Assembly: GCA_964007475.1 (NCBI GenBank) | Contig: OZ023273.1 | Coordinates: 67,784,445 to 67,848,444 of the forward strand | Direction: 5' to 3' | From: Hybos culiciformis | Taxonomy: Eukaryota > Arthropoda > Insecta > Diptera > Hybotidae | DNA: 64,000 bases | Shown: positions 47,601 through 57,679 of the stretch, in pieces | Position numbering within the stretch: position 1 is the first letter of the stretch | Layout of the letters: each line of letters opens with the position of its first letter | Notes under the pieces: generated by a model | Databases searched by the model: none | Told to the model about the DNA's origin: nothing | The model's input: only the letters and a program-made list of their open reading frames with translations | Translations under genes and position numbers: made by a program

Positions 47601-50600
47601 TTTTGGAATGTGTTACTCTTATTGATAATAAATACAATTATTATTATAAATTAAAAACAACAAAAATATTTGGTCGGAGAACAATTAATTTGAGGACAAA
47701 ACAATATTGTTTATTTTTTTTTTTATTTTTCAATTATTTCAAAAATATATAATTTTCAAATGATCTCACAATAATTTGAAATGATTAAATAATATAATAT
47801 TTACATTTATGTATGCATATCAAAAATTTTGCATCATTCATTCGGGAACAATTCATCGGGAATAAATTTAAATCAAATTTTCACATTCAAAAAATTTTTC
47901 AAATAGCTTTCTGTACCTTGTCTCATTATCGTGTTACACTCGTCGTAAATCTCGTGTATCCTTTCTTCTGACTTTTCGAATATTTCAAGCCGGAATTGCA
48001 ACTTTACGAAGAATAGATTAAAAATGCCAAAAATAAACTTGTTTTTTTTTTTTTTTGTTTTGAAAGCGCGACATAATTATTTATATTTCCAAAAAAATAA
48101 AACTTAAATTTTACAAATCGTTAAAATTTTACAAATAATTTTAATATTAAAAATAAATAAAATAAATATAATTACAATAAAATTTTCTATAAATTTTTTT
48201 AATCTAACACAAAATACAAAACTAATTTATTTTATATGAGACAATTTTTATAGATTTATAATTTTTTTAATTGGGTTAGTGTATGCCAAATATGTGTATG
48301 TAAATTTGATATAAATGTGTTTGTTAATATCATTTTTGCGTATCAATTTCTATTTTATTAGATTTCAATCAAAGTATGTATATTTAATTAGATATTATTT
48401 TGTATGTTTGTGATTATGTGTGTGTTAGTTTTGCGCATATATTTGAATAATAAAAATTAAAGCGAAAGTCACTAATTTTTTTTTTTTTTATTATTTTTAA
48501 TTCTAATTTAATTTTTTTTTTATATCAATGCGTAATTTTAACTGATTTTGTTAGGCGATGACATTTTTATCAAATCAGTAATCTGAAAAAATAAAAAATA
48601 AAATGAATAGTTTTTAATTAGCGAAAATTAAAAAATGATAATGTGCACAGAATAATAATAATTTTTTATTTATTTTTCTTTTGAAAAATTTTGAATTCCT
48701 GAATCCTGAAATGAATATGCTTTCGAAATTGAGGTCATCATTAAGAATATACATATTATAAAATTATTAGAAAGTAGAATTTTTTATGGATGACATATTA
48801 CTTAAGAGCTAATTATAAATTAAACTTTTGGCTTTTGAGGCAACATAATATTGGCGATGTTTTTTATTGACTTTTTTCAATTTAATTGGTCAAAATCAAT
48901 GAAATATGTAACAACTATCAATTATAATAAACAATAATATTTTCCGTTTATGCCAAAGGACTTATACCAAATATTGCTTTTGAATATTATGTTAATTTTA
49001 ATGTAAAAAAAACAACAAAATAATAGAATTTACTATTTTTTTTTTTTTTTTACAGAACTGAATATTGACAACAGATAAAATATGTTTGGTAAGTGGAAAT
49101 AATAAAAAATATTTTAATTAGATATTTATGTTATATTATGTTTAATTTTTTTTTTAATCTAAACATTATTTATAATTATCAATTAATTTTTTTTTTTTTT
49201 TTTTTTGTTTACAAATTATCAAATTATTTTTTTAAACTTCTGTTATTTGAATAAGAAACAAATAAGACATTTTTCATAGTTAACTTAAGATTATTTTCCA
49301 AAAACACAATAAAAAAATTGAACTTAAGACAATAGGCCAATGTCTTCTATAACTTCTTAACGGATTGTCATAGAAAAATAAGGTTAAGGATGAAAATAAA
49401 GAACTTAAATAAATAATAAAGCAATAATGTTTTCTCAATTTTGACTTATCATCTATCATCATTTAAGACACAGAATATAAACTAAATACTAAATTTTTGT
49501 TTTCTAACTTTTAAAATAAAATTTTGGATATTAGTCTAAGGTAATTTTCTGTCATTTATAAAACTCTATATTAGAAACAAAAATTCATTCTCATACAATA
49601 CTCATAAAAAAAAAAAAAATTTTTTTTTTTTTACTTTTGAATTTTAAGAAAAAATTTATTAATTTTTATTTTTTTTTTTTAAATAAAATTTTGTAAGACA
49701 AGAACCCTAGCTAAATTATTTTTAGAATATAAAATATTTTCATCATAAATTATTCTCTCTCAAAAATTTAATTTTACAGGTGGATTTGACATTGAAATGT
49801 GTTAAAGAAAATAATTTTCGAAAATTAGAAAAAAATCAGGCAAGAGATAACTCCCCCACAAAATTATTCAAAAATTAAATATAATATATAAAAGTAATGT
49901 ATATCTAAATATGATTTTAGTTTTTTTTTCTTAAACAATGGATAAAATATTCTAAAATACAAATTTTTAATAAATTTAACAATTTTTCGAAAAAAATTTT
50001 CATTGATTTTGTTTAACATTCAGATAGAACAAAAAACAACATAGTATATTACTGAGATTTTCCACACTGAAGCTGACAAGAAAAAGAAAAGTTTTCTGCG
50101 ACTGCGCAAAATATTTTATTATGATATTTGATAGCAAGTGAAAATTTCTTCAAATTTATATATAAATACAAAAACGGTTACAACAACAGCAAAATAAAAA
50201 CGAATGAAATATTTTGGCGAAAAATAAAAATTTAAAAAATAGTAAATAATTTTCTCAGAAATATTTTCATTTTAATTTTTTTTTTTTTTTGAATAGCATG
50301 ACGATATTATGAAAATTATTTTTAAAATTATGTCATAAAAAATGTTTATAATAAAATTTTTCAGTTCATATTAAATATGAATATCGCGATATTTAAGTTT
50401 TTCAGCAAACAACAAGAAAAGAATTAGTTTTTCATTAACATTGTAAATGAATTTTCTTCTTAGTCATTATTCTATTTTTAATTTTTTTAATATTTACATT
50501 ATTTGTTCAAGGAACTTGAATAATAATTATTATATATTTGGATATTTATGTACATAATATTTACTATGTAAATAGAAATTGTACTTCAAGTCATTGAAAA

Positions 50601-52486
50601 TTCTGAAATCTATAACTATTATAATACACTTAACAGACAATTTCACCGATTTATTGGTTTCGATTTTTAAATATTTTTAAATATCAAATTCATACAATTC
50701 TTATATTTGGAGAATGGAATAACATCTGAATTTTCAATTTATTCAATAAATTCAATAATTAGAATAATATGAATTTGTCAACATTTATTTGAATGTTTGA
50801 GTTCAATAAAAATATTTCAACATCAATTAACAGTTTTAGCATATTATAGAATAGAAATTTCATATTGAAATCATATTCATATTGAAAGCATATTCACCAT
50901 TATGATCTATAATAGTACTTCTAAAAAGTTTTAATAAAAGCGTTAAAAATTACAGATGAAGCGTATAAAAATTGAAATAAGTTAAATATGAAAAAGAAAG
51001 TTGAATTATGATTTATAAAATAGTGTAATGTAAATTAATAATTAAAATCTTATTGTATTAAATTTTTTTTGCAAATAACTCACTTGTTCTGCTGTAATGA
51101 TGGTCATAAATTGGACGTGGTGAATAACCATAAGTTTCTCTATGAACTGGTAAATATCTGTAACCAGCTGAATTAATGCGTTCACCGGGAGCGTTGACTT
51201 CATCGTAAATGCTCTTGTATGATGGTAAATTTTCAAAAGCACTGCTGTATGGTCTGTACGAACGAGGTGTTGGTGCTTCGTGGGCACGAATGTCTTCTGA
51301 TCCTGTATAAGTGAAATTTTAATAAATTATTTAATAAATTTATTATTATGCAGAGATAATTATGAAGGCATTCAAAAAGGTTATGTAACTAGGGGCAGGT
51401 ATAATTGATGGTTACTATATCATTTTTATCAGTTTTATTAAATAAAGTTTGTTCAAATTAAGCATTACAAGAAAGAAACAGATACTATAATTTATCTTTC
51501 GCAAATGTCATATTTTTTGAAAATTTAGCAATCAGAAGAATAAAAATCGATGTTACAATGTTTTTTTTTATTAAAAATATTTTAAACTTTGGAGTCTCTC
51601 TTAGTTTGACAATTTTAAAAATTTGAATAAAACTGTAAAATTTACAATTTTGAATTACTTTTATTAACTTCAATTAATTAAATGTAATTAAACTTAATAG
51701 AATTAACAATTTACAAACAACTCAAATAAAAATAATTTAGATTAAGGAACAAGCTAATTGATTAAGTAACTTTATTACATTGCTAAATTTAAAAAAATTT
51801 TGAAAATATTAAAAGTACATGAAATAAATAAGCCAAGTTCTGATAAAATTTTTTTTCAAGCTTAAAAACCCATTATCTAATGGTTTTATACAAAAAGAAA
51901 ATATAAATTATAGAAATTATTTGCATTATGTCTAAGTGACTATACAAATGGCTATTGTAAATTTTCTGAATACATTGTTTAAGCGTATGGTTTCTATTTT
52001 TTTATTCTAAAATCTGAAAGATACATTATGAAGAGATTTGTTTTTGAGTTTTGAATTTTTTTCAAAACTATTATTTTCAGGAACTAAAAATTAGAACCAT
52101 TAAAAAACGATTAAATTTGATTTTAAATTTAATGAAAATAATATATTTTTCAAATTTAATAGAGAGAAAAACATGTTGAAGCCATTGGAATTTTGTTTCC
52201 CTATGGTTTTTAACAATAAATAAATGTTCTTTAGGACTTTACAATTTCCTTTGAACTTGACCGTAATATTAATTTAAAAAAATCATGCCCTGATTGACAG
52301 TAGCGGGGTACACCAAAAATAAATTAGAGTTTTGAAATTTCTGCCTTTGTCATTTAAAAATAATTATAACTTTAACGTTACACTTTAAGACTTACCTTTC
52401 AATGATCTGACGTAAGACTGCCAGAATTTGGCTTTTTTGCTTGGGCTTTCATTACGCCCAATCATTTCTAAATGTTGTGCAAACAT
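32463..52486 (-). CDS. Mf: myofilin gene, coding span (exons listed separately)
   Basis: Myofilin is an insect muscle protein of about 20 kDa bound to the thick filament of the sarcomere. Recognition rests on an N-terminal exon with SPSKKAKFWQSYVRSLKG, then a Tyr/Pro-rich exon with LPVHRETYGYSPRPIY, then ERAWNEHLKRMQDIERR and YPSRYGLYLRDKPSA. Coding exons 52396-52486, 51084-51302, 45699-45768, 45208-45296, 33257-33640 and 32463-32687 all have AG/GT borders and join in frame (phases 1, 1, 2, 1, 1). The first four give 156 residues, close to the known short protein. The last two add about 203 residues rich in Pro, Ser and Arg, and the final donor shows the long form continues outside what I could find. 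Two short endings exist: read-through to a stop at 45194, or a terminal exon at 43009-43055. Alternative splicing is therefore likely. Orthology comes from recall, not a search. Confidence 0.85.
33257..33640 (-). CDS. Mf: myofilin long-form exon 5, Pro/Ser/Arg-rich
   Basis: A 384-nt phase 1-1 exon encodes about 128 residues, clearly coding: GC-rich, open throughout, with a good acceptor (atatcttttcag) and donor (gtaaat). It contains SPSVMPTLPRVLSVPPPRRS, repeated S-P and R-S pairs, FSDRELSPFREWSPLRALS and TPVKPGLWRPRPTEVAFDAE. It looks disordered and phosphorylatable. The link to myofilin is inferred from strand, phase and adjacency: exon 4 leaves one base (G) that completes a GAC codon here. 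An independent gene cannot be fully excluded. Confidence 0.75.
33641..35706. other. myofilin intron, no other feature
   Basis: AT-rich sequence between the 33640 exon and the element at 35707. A short hairpin (aattagtttg, loop ttcg, caaactaatt) lies at about 35017-35040. No other gene is seen. Confidence 0.5.
35707..36155. mobile_element. foldback MITE with duplicated left end
   Basis: The right end (inverse of about 36105-36155) reads actagatggtttcgaagatt followed by aaaac. The left arm has the matching actggatggaaaccgaagat then taaaac at 35772-35798. A 30-bp block starting gtacatttacttggggctta is present twice at the left end (35707 and 35752). The right end likewise carries two attaaaac blocks. 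No coding capacity. Target duplication unclear (TA possible). Confidence 0.65.
36195..36744 (+). mobile_element. TIR element with THAP-domain remnant
   Basis: Ends catagattggaaatatcgtt (36210) and its inverse (to 36732) match over about 25 bp, with looser symmetry continuing outward through agatataataa. On the plus strand 36397-36459 encodes MGFSYCVLGCVTKIW, matching the Cys-x-Cys start of a THAP zinc finger, and ends at a GTAAAA donor-like site. After an acceptor-like attcag, 36511-36610 encodes RFPKK, a stop, DLLNKWLSSVY and a later SCRIY, fitting the FP, W and final C-x2-H positions (His replaced by Tyr). THAP domains are the DNA-binding part of P-element-type and related transposases. No catalytic domain remains. 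Confidence 0.55.
36677..36698. repeat. perfect 22-bp palindrome
   Basis: The sequence reads gtaactatcac then its exact inverse complement, centred on CACGTG. It lies in the right arm of the THAP-type TIR element. Confidence 0.9.
37675..37806 (+). pseudogene. hAT transposase C-terminal remnant, copy 1
   Basis: Open to a stop at 37804-37806 and reading TSTDSKRAFSVSANFCTKIR then SKLSDKSLNSLLFLKFY. This matches the hAT C-terminal dimerisation region, whose consensus has an S-x-R-x-F-S block, then R-x-x-L and a final L-x-FLK. About 44 residues remain of a protein normally 500-700 long. Confidence 0.8.
38048..38172 (+). pseudogene. hAT transposase C-terminal remnant, copy 2
   Basis: Begins PTSTDSERVFSAP in one frame. 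After a frameshift it continues CTKIRSRLSDITLNALVFLK, stopping at 38170-38172. It is a second version of the copy 1 segment about 370 bp away in the same orientation, with different decay. Confidence 0.8.
38532..38927. mobile_element. hAT-type MITE with perfect 8-bp target duplication
   Basis: The right end is a standard hAT terminus (inverse cagggccggtccagct). The left end is a diverged version (caagcccgattcaagct). The 8-bp flanks aacatagt are identical (38524-38531, 38928-38935). Inside, ggcgccctgtgc and inverse copies near 38880 extend the symmetry. It lies in a myofilin intron. Confidence 0.8.
38936..41498. other. myofilin intron, no other feature
   Basis: AT-rich sequence without recognisable exon or element ends. 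Confidence 0.5.
41499..41530. mobile_element. solo mariner-like terminus
   Basis: tagtgggcaaaaattcggtg resembles the terminus of the mariner copy at 42160 (ctgtgggcaaaaagtaaggt), sharing gtgggcaaaaa. No matching right end was found before 42160, so this is probably a fragment. Confidence 0.4.
41690..41765 (-). other. tRNA-like fragment (SINE head or tRNA pseudogene)
   Basis: On the minus strand it carries a perfect B-box/T-arm, gtgggttcgattcccat, with a weak A-box-like tggtgatattgacg about 40 nt upstream. The acceptor stem cannot be closed, so it is not a functional tRNA. A tRNA-derived SINE remnant is the likeliest reading. Confidence 0.4.
42160..42719 (-). mobile_element. mariner element, internally deleted
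   Basis: Terminal repeats ctgtgggcaaaaagtaaggt (left) and ctgtaggcaaaaagaaagtt (inverse right), each followed outwards by TA (42158-42159, 42720-42721), the mariner target. The length of 560 bp compares with about 1.3 kb for a full element. The 5' half of the transposase is missing. Confidence 0.9.
42210..42700 (-). pseudogene. mariner transposase C-terminal half, frameshifted
   Basis: A mariner transposase cuts and pastes its element using a D,D34D catalytic triad. Visible here: LLPPGQTYNKEYYLNVM (about 42620-42665), WFLHYDNAPSYTALVLRD with the second catalytic Asp (near 42560), then after a frame change HPPYSPNLAPCDFWLLNKLK with the third Asp (near 42405-42440), and the family ending SERDYFEGNE. 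At least two frame disruptions and loss of the first Asp make it inactive. It lies in the intron between the 45.2 and 33.6 kb myofilin exons, in the same orientation as the host gene. Confidence 0.9.
43009..43055 (-). CDS. Mf: alternative terminal exon of myofilin
   Basis: It reads (K/E)KIPGKVNPGKGETE then TAA at 43009-43011. The acceptor atgaatgaag at 43056 gives phase 1, which fits exon 4 (…EEKIP-EKIPGKVNPGKGETE) or exon 2. AATAAA-like polyadenylation signals lie just downstream. Twenty-two bases spanning its start (43038-43059) are identical to the exon 4 end and donor (45202-45223), so it probably arose by partial duplication of that exon end. The polypyrimidine tract is weak. Use in mRNA is inferred. 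Confidence 0.6.
43060..45193. other. myofilin intron between exon 4 and the 43-kb terminal exon
   Basis: AT-rich with long homopolymers and no other exon seen. Confidence 0.5.
45208..45296 (-). CDS. Mf: myofilin exon 4, with alternative read-through stop at 45194
   Basis: Encodes RYPSRYGLYLRDKPSASVPL then LEYEPEEKIP. A strong donor (CCCG|GTAAGG) ends it in phase 1. If the donor is not used, translation continues GKDH and stops at 45194, giving a product of about 160 residues. If it is used, phase allows joining to either the terminal exon at 43055 or the long-form exon at 33640. Confidence 0.87.
45699..45768 (-). CDS. Mf: myofilin exon 3
   Basis: A 70-nt exon, phase 1 in and phase 2 out, encodes IPANYDVERAWNEHLKRMQD then IERR across the junction. 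The acceptor has a clean polypyrimidine tract (ctcttttttcag) and the donor is gtagga. It separates from exon 4 by a 400-bp intron, the only short intron in the gene. Confidence 0.87.
46571..46801 (-). other. unidentified protein-like open frame in a myofilin intron
   Basis: About 75 codons on the minus strand, more GC-rich than its flanks, reading LYDLKLKYDHNLMEIGIPNP then YTAHRKPENFF and QKDTRFCVGSAFNPKIVLPL. No ATG opens it and an upstream TGA closes it. Composition is protein-like rather than AT noise. I do not recognise the family. It may be an unlisted myofilin exon, a processed pseudogene or a fragment of an element. No convincing splice sites bracket it. Confidence 0.35.
46802..47916. 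other. myofilin intron, no other feature
   Basis: AT-rich; nothing recognised. Confidence 0.5.
47917..48001 (-). CDS. candidate alternative myofilin exon
   Basis: One frame is open and protein-like: LQFRLEIFEKSEERIHEIYD then ECNTIMRQ, a charged helical segment. It ends at a usable donor (CAAG|GTACAG) in phase 1, exactly the phase required by the next exon (45768), giving RQ-V-PANYD. The left boundary is uncertain. The acceptor cgtaaag at 48002 leaves phase 0, which does not match exon 2 (phase 1). It could instead be part of an alternative first exon: an ATG at about 48072 opens MSRFQN followed by an A15 run that breaks the frame by one base. The other two frames have stops. Confidence 0.45.
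48002..51083. other. myofilin intron, no other feature
   Basis: Poly-A/T tracts dominate. Apart from the possible MSRFQN start at about 48072, nothing coding is seen. Confidence 0.5.
51084..51302 (-). CDS. Mf: myofilin exon 2
   Basis: A 219-nt phase 1-1 exon encodes about 73 residues. It runs GSEDIRAHEAPTPRSYRPYS, then YKSIYDEVNAPGERINSAGY, then LPVHRETYGYSPRPIYDHHY. It is rich in Tyr, Pro and Arg without predicted membrane or enzymatic motifs. The acceptor is cttatacag and the donor gtgagt. This is the most diagnostic myofilin segment. Confidence 0.88.
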
Positions 52487-52574
52487 TTTGAATTACTTTA
52501 ATTCGATTTAGTTAATTAACAAGTAAAAATTATCTTATTAAGATATAACTTAATTCGTAAGCCTCGCTCGTTCG
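52396..52574 (-). CDS. Mf: myofilin exon with start codon (coding 52396-52486)
   Basis: The ATG at 52486 opens MFAQHLEMIGRNE followed by SPSKKAKFWQSYVRSLKG, the conserved myofilin N-terminus. The exon ends after the first base of a Gly codon at a GTAAG donor (52395). Upstream, 52487-52574 is untranslated and preceded by a good acceptor (ataatttcag), so transcription starts further right, beyond at least one intron in the 5' leader. The ATG context caaaATG is good for insects and no upstream in-frame ATG lies in the exon. Confidence 0.88.
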
Positions 52575-54263
52575 CTGAAATTATAAAAAGAAAAAGGAAT
52601 TGCTTAAACTTAGCTATAGGTATAGTTTAATATTATTTCTTTCAATCTTTTTTTAATTCCTAATTTATTTCATTTCTGATCTATTCATTTATTTTCTGAC
52701 TGTCATTTTTTTTTTTTTTATATATTTGTAATAGATAGATTCAAATAATTGAAAAATAATTGTTTTAAAAAGTTTTTTGTTTATTTCACAAATTGATAAT
52801 TTTTTTGGTACTTGAGCTTTTATTTCCCAGGGAGTCACAAAAAAATTTGAAGGCCACTCAATTTACTTTGACTTAGCATATTCTACAAATTTAGTTCAAT
52901 TAATATTAGTTGTCAGAAAGTTTTGACACAATGGTTTAGGAGCGCACAATGACAAAATCGTAAAATTTAAAGAAGTCTTTGTTTTAATCCCAATTGAGAA
53001 TAACTGCTTGGGTTTTTAGGTGTCTTTAATTGACTGTAGAAAAGTGTATTTTTTTTCACAATAAGTTCACAGTTAAAAAAAAAAAAACGTTTCCATTTTA
53101 AAAAGTAATTTTTTTTTGAATTGATTAAGAGATATTAATTTTTATTTATTTTTTTTTAATTTTGAATTTAATTAAAACTAAATAATTGTGTATGTCAAAT
53201 TTAATAATTTTTTCACCCAATTTAAAAATAATTTTTTTTTTCTTTTTTAATTTTAAAAATATTTTCTTTTTCTCTGGCCCAAAAAAAAAAAAAATATTAT
53301 TGCGCAATGAAAAAAATCCAAAAATAAATTTCAAAAAAAAAAGATGAAAAATATAATTTTTTTTTTTTGAAATTTTTTCTTTTAATAATATTCTTGATTA
53401 CATAAACCAAATATTTTTAAGAGATATTCATTTTAAACTTTTATTTTCAATCATTTTTTTAATTAACTTCATTTAAAATAATTAAAAAAAAAATAAACAA
53501 AAACTTTAATTAATATTATTTCATCTGTTATTAAGATTTTTAATTAACTATTTTTTTTTTCTGAGTGTCGTACGGTACAAATTATAGAATACATTTTTAA
53601 CCCTTTCTTTTTTAACCGCCGATCGTTAATTTTAACGTTAATCGTTTTTAAATTTCAAATTATTTTCGAAAGATTTATATACCGTTATTTCGAAAACCGT
53701 TAAAATTACAAAAAAATTAAGAAAACTGTGTCTAGGTGTGCAAAATAAATATCGATTAAAATTTAATTTTTTTTTTTGTCTTACTTTTATTGATTTTATT
53801 AAAAAAACGGTCTATCCTCAACAAAGAATTATTTCAAACTGAAAATTGATCGAATTCAATTTTGCTTAAAATGATTTCCCAAAATATAATTTTCTTTTTA
53901 TTTTCAACACATATTTATGAGAAAAAAAAAATTATTCGAATTTTTTTATTTTTTTCTCTAAACTTGCACGGGAAAATTATTTATTCATATACACATATAT
54001 ATAAATTATTTTCATAGATTTTTTTCTTTTTTTGTTTTTCTTCTTGTTATTTAAAAAAGAAAAACTTTCAAGATCATATTCATTTGTAGTTGTGAATTAT
54101 AATGATATTTATTTCTTTATTAAATTATAATATATATATATTTATAATTTTCCTTTCGTTCACAATATGCGATTGCGAGTAAAGTATTAGAAAGTGAGGT
54201 AAAAATCATGGTGAAGCCTCTTCAGCCGGACAATTCTTTGTAACTGATGTCACAATAATTGAA
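52575..54263. other. 5' leader intron of myofilin, AT-rich
   Basis: Begins with the acceptor ataatttcag on the minus strand. No upstream exon was identified here; only low-complexity frames occur. Confidence 0.45.
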
Positions 54264-54850
54264 CATTTAGTGCTTAATTTGTGACTATTAGTGTAACAAA
54301 AACTAGAATTTGTGCTCGCTTGGTTTTTCAGAAACTATTATTTTCGAATTTCGAACATGGGTCACAGCCCACGGGGTCTCTCTGGCCGGATTCGAATTTC
54401 GAAAAAATAATGATGCTATCTATCATTTAGTGCTTAATTTGTGCTTATTTGTGCTACAAAAACTAGAATTTTTGCTCATCAAAATTATGTAAAAACAATT
54501 TTTTAAATTAGGCGAAAATTCTAAAATTTGAACCGAATTTTTTTTTCGTCAACTTTAGAAAAAGGAAAAAATGCCAACATTTAGTGCTTCGTTTCTGTGG
54601 ATTTGTGTGTTTGTACGCAACTTTTTCACAACCAAAAGTTCGTCCTTTTTCATTCCAATTTGGTACATAAAAAGAGGACATGATTAAACACACAAATTTT
54701 ATAACAATTAATTGGCCTTCTACAAAGCGACCTTCCCTTGGGAAGGACTTCAAAAGTTCGTCGGATTTCATTTAAATTTGGTACATAAAAAGAGGAAATA
54801 ATTAAATACACAAATTTCGTTACAAAAAAATTATTGACTAAAAAGAAGAA
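54264..54850. repeat. degenerate long-period repeat block
   Basis: The word catttagtgctt recurs at 54264, 54424 and about 54578 (spacing about 155-160 bp). In the first two it is followed by taatttgtg and, later, aaaactagaattt. Between them ttattttcgaatttcgaa is inverted around a GC-rich centre (cagcccacggggtctc). From 54634 a block starting aaaagttcgtc and including ttggtacataaaaagagga is repeated directly 118 bp further on. The linker holds the palindrome ccttcccttgggaagg. Open frames through the block translate the repeat. Confidence 0.7.
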
Positions 54851-54859
54851 AATAAACAC

Positions 54860-57555
54860 TTAATAAAAATGTTTTAAAAACACATTTTTTAATTGACTGA
54901 AGAAAATAAAAATGTTTGTCCGACTCATTCAAAGGATTGTGGACACACATACTTGAAATTGAAACTGATTAAAACAGTCTATAACTAGAAACGTGCGGGG
55001 CGCATTTTTGCATACATCCTAAAATTATTTAATGCCAATGCGGTTAAAACTACAGAATATCCTTTTACGTCAAAAAAATTTCTGTTAAATAAAATTATAA
55101 CCAATTTCAGATATTTTATACTAATTTTTGGGTTTGTTTTTTGCACACGTTGTCAAACTGACAGACATAAAAAAATATCAAGCTTTTAAAGATTTTTTTC
55201 GTGTTAACAGAAAACAGCACACAATTTAAGATTTTAGTAATTGTGCCCTCTTTTTTTTTGCTAACAATTTTCATTTTTATTTTCTAAAATATATTAATTT
55301 TTAGAAATTTATTGAAATAGAGGATTTTTGAATATATGTATAAGTTTGAATCTATTTTTAATTTTATTCTAAAACAAATATTTAGTATTATTATTATATT
55401 TCTTTATGTTTCACAATATAAATAAATTCAATTTTCTATTCAACGCGTAATTAAATAAATTTAGTTGTTAGTTATTTTATTAGATATTTATATAGTTATA
55501 TTTTTGTAAATATCCTTACTTAAATGTATATTATATACATATTACAGAAATTGATAAAATTTAAATTATTTTATTATTATATATAAAAATAGAAAAAAAA
55601 AAAAGTAAAAGTTAGATATATTATTATAAAATTATTGTTTAGCTGATTTCTATCAACCTTTGTTATTTTAAATATTCAATGAGTAAAAAAAAATATAACT
55701 TTACAATCTTATAAACAGATAATGTAATTTATATGAGCCCATACTATATTTTAACAGTATGCAGCTGTAACTTATAATAAAAAAAAAAGGACTAAATTTT
55801 ATTTTATTTTGTCATATTGATGAGTTTAAGACTCTTGTCAAAGCAAAAAGTGATATATGATGTATATTTGCGCTTTACTACTGAACCCTAAATTAACTTT
55901 TTATGATATATATGTACCTATATAATATTATGTAAAAATTCTTCAAAAAAAAAAACTGAAGAACTTTTAAGAAATTTAACTTATTTTTTGCTCTGTAAAA
56001 AAAGTTTTCGGTTTTTAGAGTAAAAAAGTTTTGTTCCTAAATACAAGTATCATTAAAAGAGTTTGTCATTATCCAACAATCTCTAAAACAGGCCTACTTT
56101 ATCACATCCACTTATCAATATCAACTTGAAATAAAAGTGTCGGTGATAGTCTTCAAAAAAAAAATTATGATACAATTCAATATTATCTTTATTAAATAAA
56201 TTTATCCATATATAATATTCGAAGATAATGATAAAAGATAATCTAGAATCGATTTGATAAGAAAAATAATAAAAATTAAAATTTTAAATCAAAAGTGAAT
56301 TAAGTATAATTGCCAGGAGATTTGCTCGTGAAACGTAGAAAAAAAAAATCAATAAATAAAAAGGTCATATTGTATACCTACTGAATAATTAATGATTTAT
56401 AAGCCAAATGGTGTTCTCATCAAAAATCATTTAAGAAACATCTTCTTTTTTTTTTCACATAAACTTTCATTTAAAAAATAAAATTTAAAATTATTTTAAA
56501 TAATTATAAAACTTTTTGATTTAATTCCAAAAAAAATAAATAAAATCGTTGTTATTTTTATTGTTTTGCAAACTTTCTAATTTTAAATTTTTTTTTTTTG
56601 TTTATTTACCAAAATTACGTAAAATAAAAAAGAATTTTTTTTTTTTCTATTTAAAAATTATACAAATTGTTGAGAAAATTAATTATGCATTAAATTTTTT
56701 TGTTACATTTTGGTTTCTTTCAACTCAGAATTATGGAAATAAAATAAAATAAAGGAACTTAAGCCTTGTAAAAGGCAGAAATTAAAGTTTCTTATCATTT
56801 TCTAACCTTTTTTTAACCCTGTTAACAGCTATTAAAGTATATAAGATTGCTCAAAATTTTTAAGATCCAGTCACGCAACTTTCAATTATTTTAATATTTG
56901 AGAAAATTAAAAACTGTGTGGTGTGCTAAAAACATAAAATTAATAAATTACTGAAAATTGAAAGTGTTATAAGAGGCAATTATGTTGCAGGAACGATAAC
57001 GTGATGATTGCCAAAATCTGTTACATCAAATATATATAAGATAAAATATTGTCACCAAATTATATATAAAATCAGTTGAATAAATTTTTTTTTTCTTTAT
57101 CTACTCTACATTCTACAATTTACATTTTTTTTCTTATATATTATGTATTATATATAGATATTATGAGAGAAAACAAAATATTTTCCCTTTCAAGAAAATA
57201 ATTTTAAAAAATTTTATCACAATCATGCACTGCAGGTGATCGAAAATATTCAAATTATTTCAAGGTAGAATGCGGCACGTTTCTAATTTTCATTAAAGAT
57301 AATGAAAATGTGAATAAAAAATTTATTTTTTTTTCCTTTGTTTACGAATTGGCAACTTGCAACTGGCACATGTAATTCATACCTTATAAAAGTAAACATA
57401 ATTATGTATGAAAGCATACATATAGATACTTACATTATAGGAAATCACATAATGATATATTGATAAGTAACAAATTTATATAAATTAAATTTTGTTAATA
57501 ACAAAGTTAATAATAAAAAAAAGTATCTACTTAAAATAATCCTTCTATTAATTAC
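54860..57555. other. non-coding AT-rich stretch
   Basis: No gene or element ends recognised. It may be part of the myofilin 5' leader intron. Confidence 0.45.
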
Positions 57556-57641
57556 CTTAATTGTGTAAAATCTTAAACTTAGTTCATGTGGCTAAATGGA
57601 GATCGGTGTTGATTTAAGACGTACTTTTAAAATTATTACAA
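57556..57641 (-). other. candidate 5' non-coding exon of myofilin
   Basis: On the minus strand a segment less AT-rich than its surroundings ends at a consensus donor (TTAAG|GTAAT). It is preceded by tcattgtg, which resembles an arthropod initiator. It has no long open frame. Assignment as the leader exon joining the 52574 acceptor is a guess from position and strand. Confidence 0.22.
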
Positions 57642-57679
57642 TTCACAATGATAAACACCACAGACCGAGGAAAGATTAA

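Noticed and set aside
51042..51287. 81-codon minus-strand open frame over myofilin exon 2
   Set aside because: It is in a different frame from the spliced myofilin reading frame and starts and ends outside the exon borders.
53146..53334. Lys/Phe-rich open frame
   Set aside because: It is a translation of A and T homopolymers.
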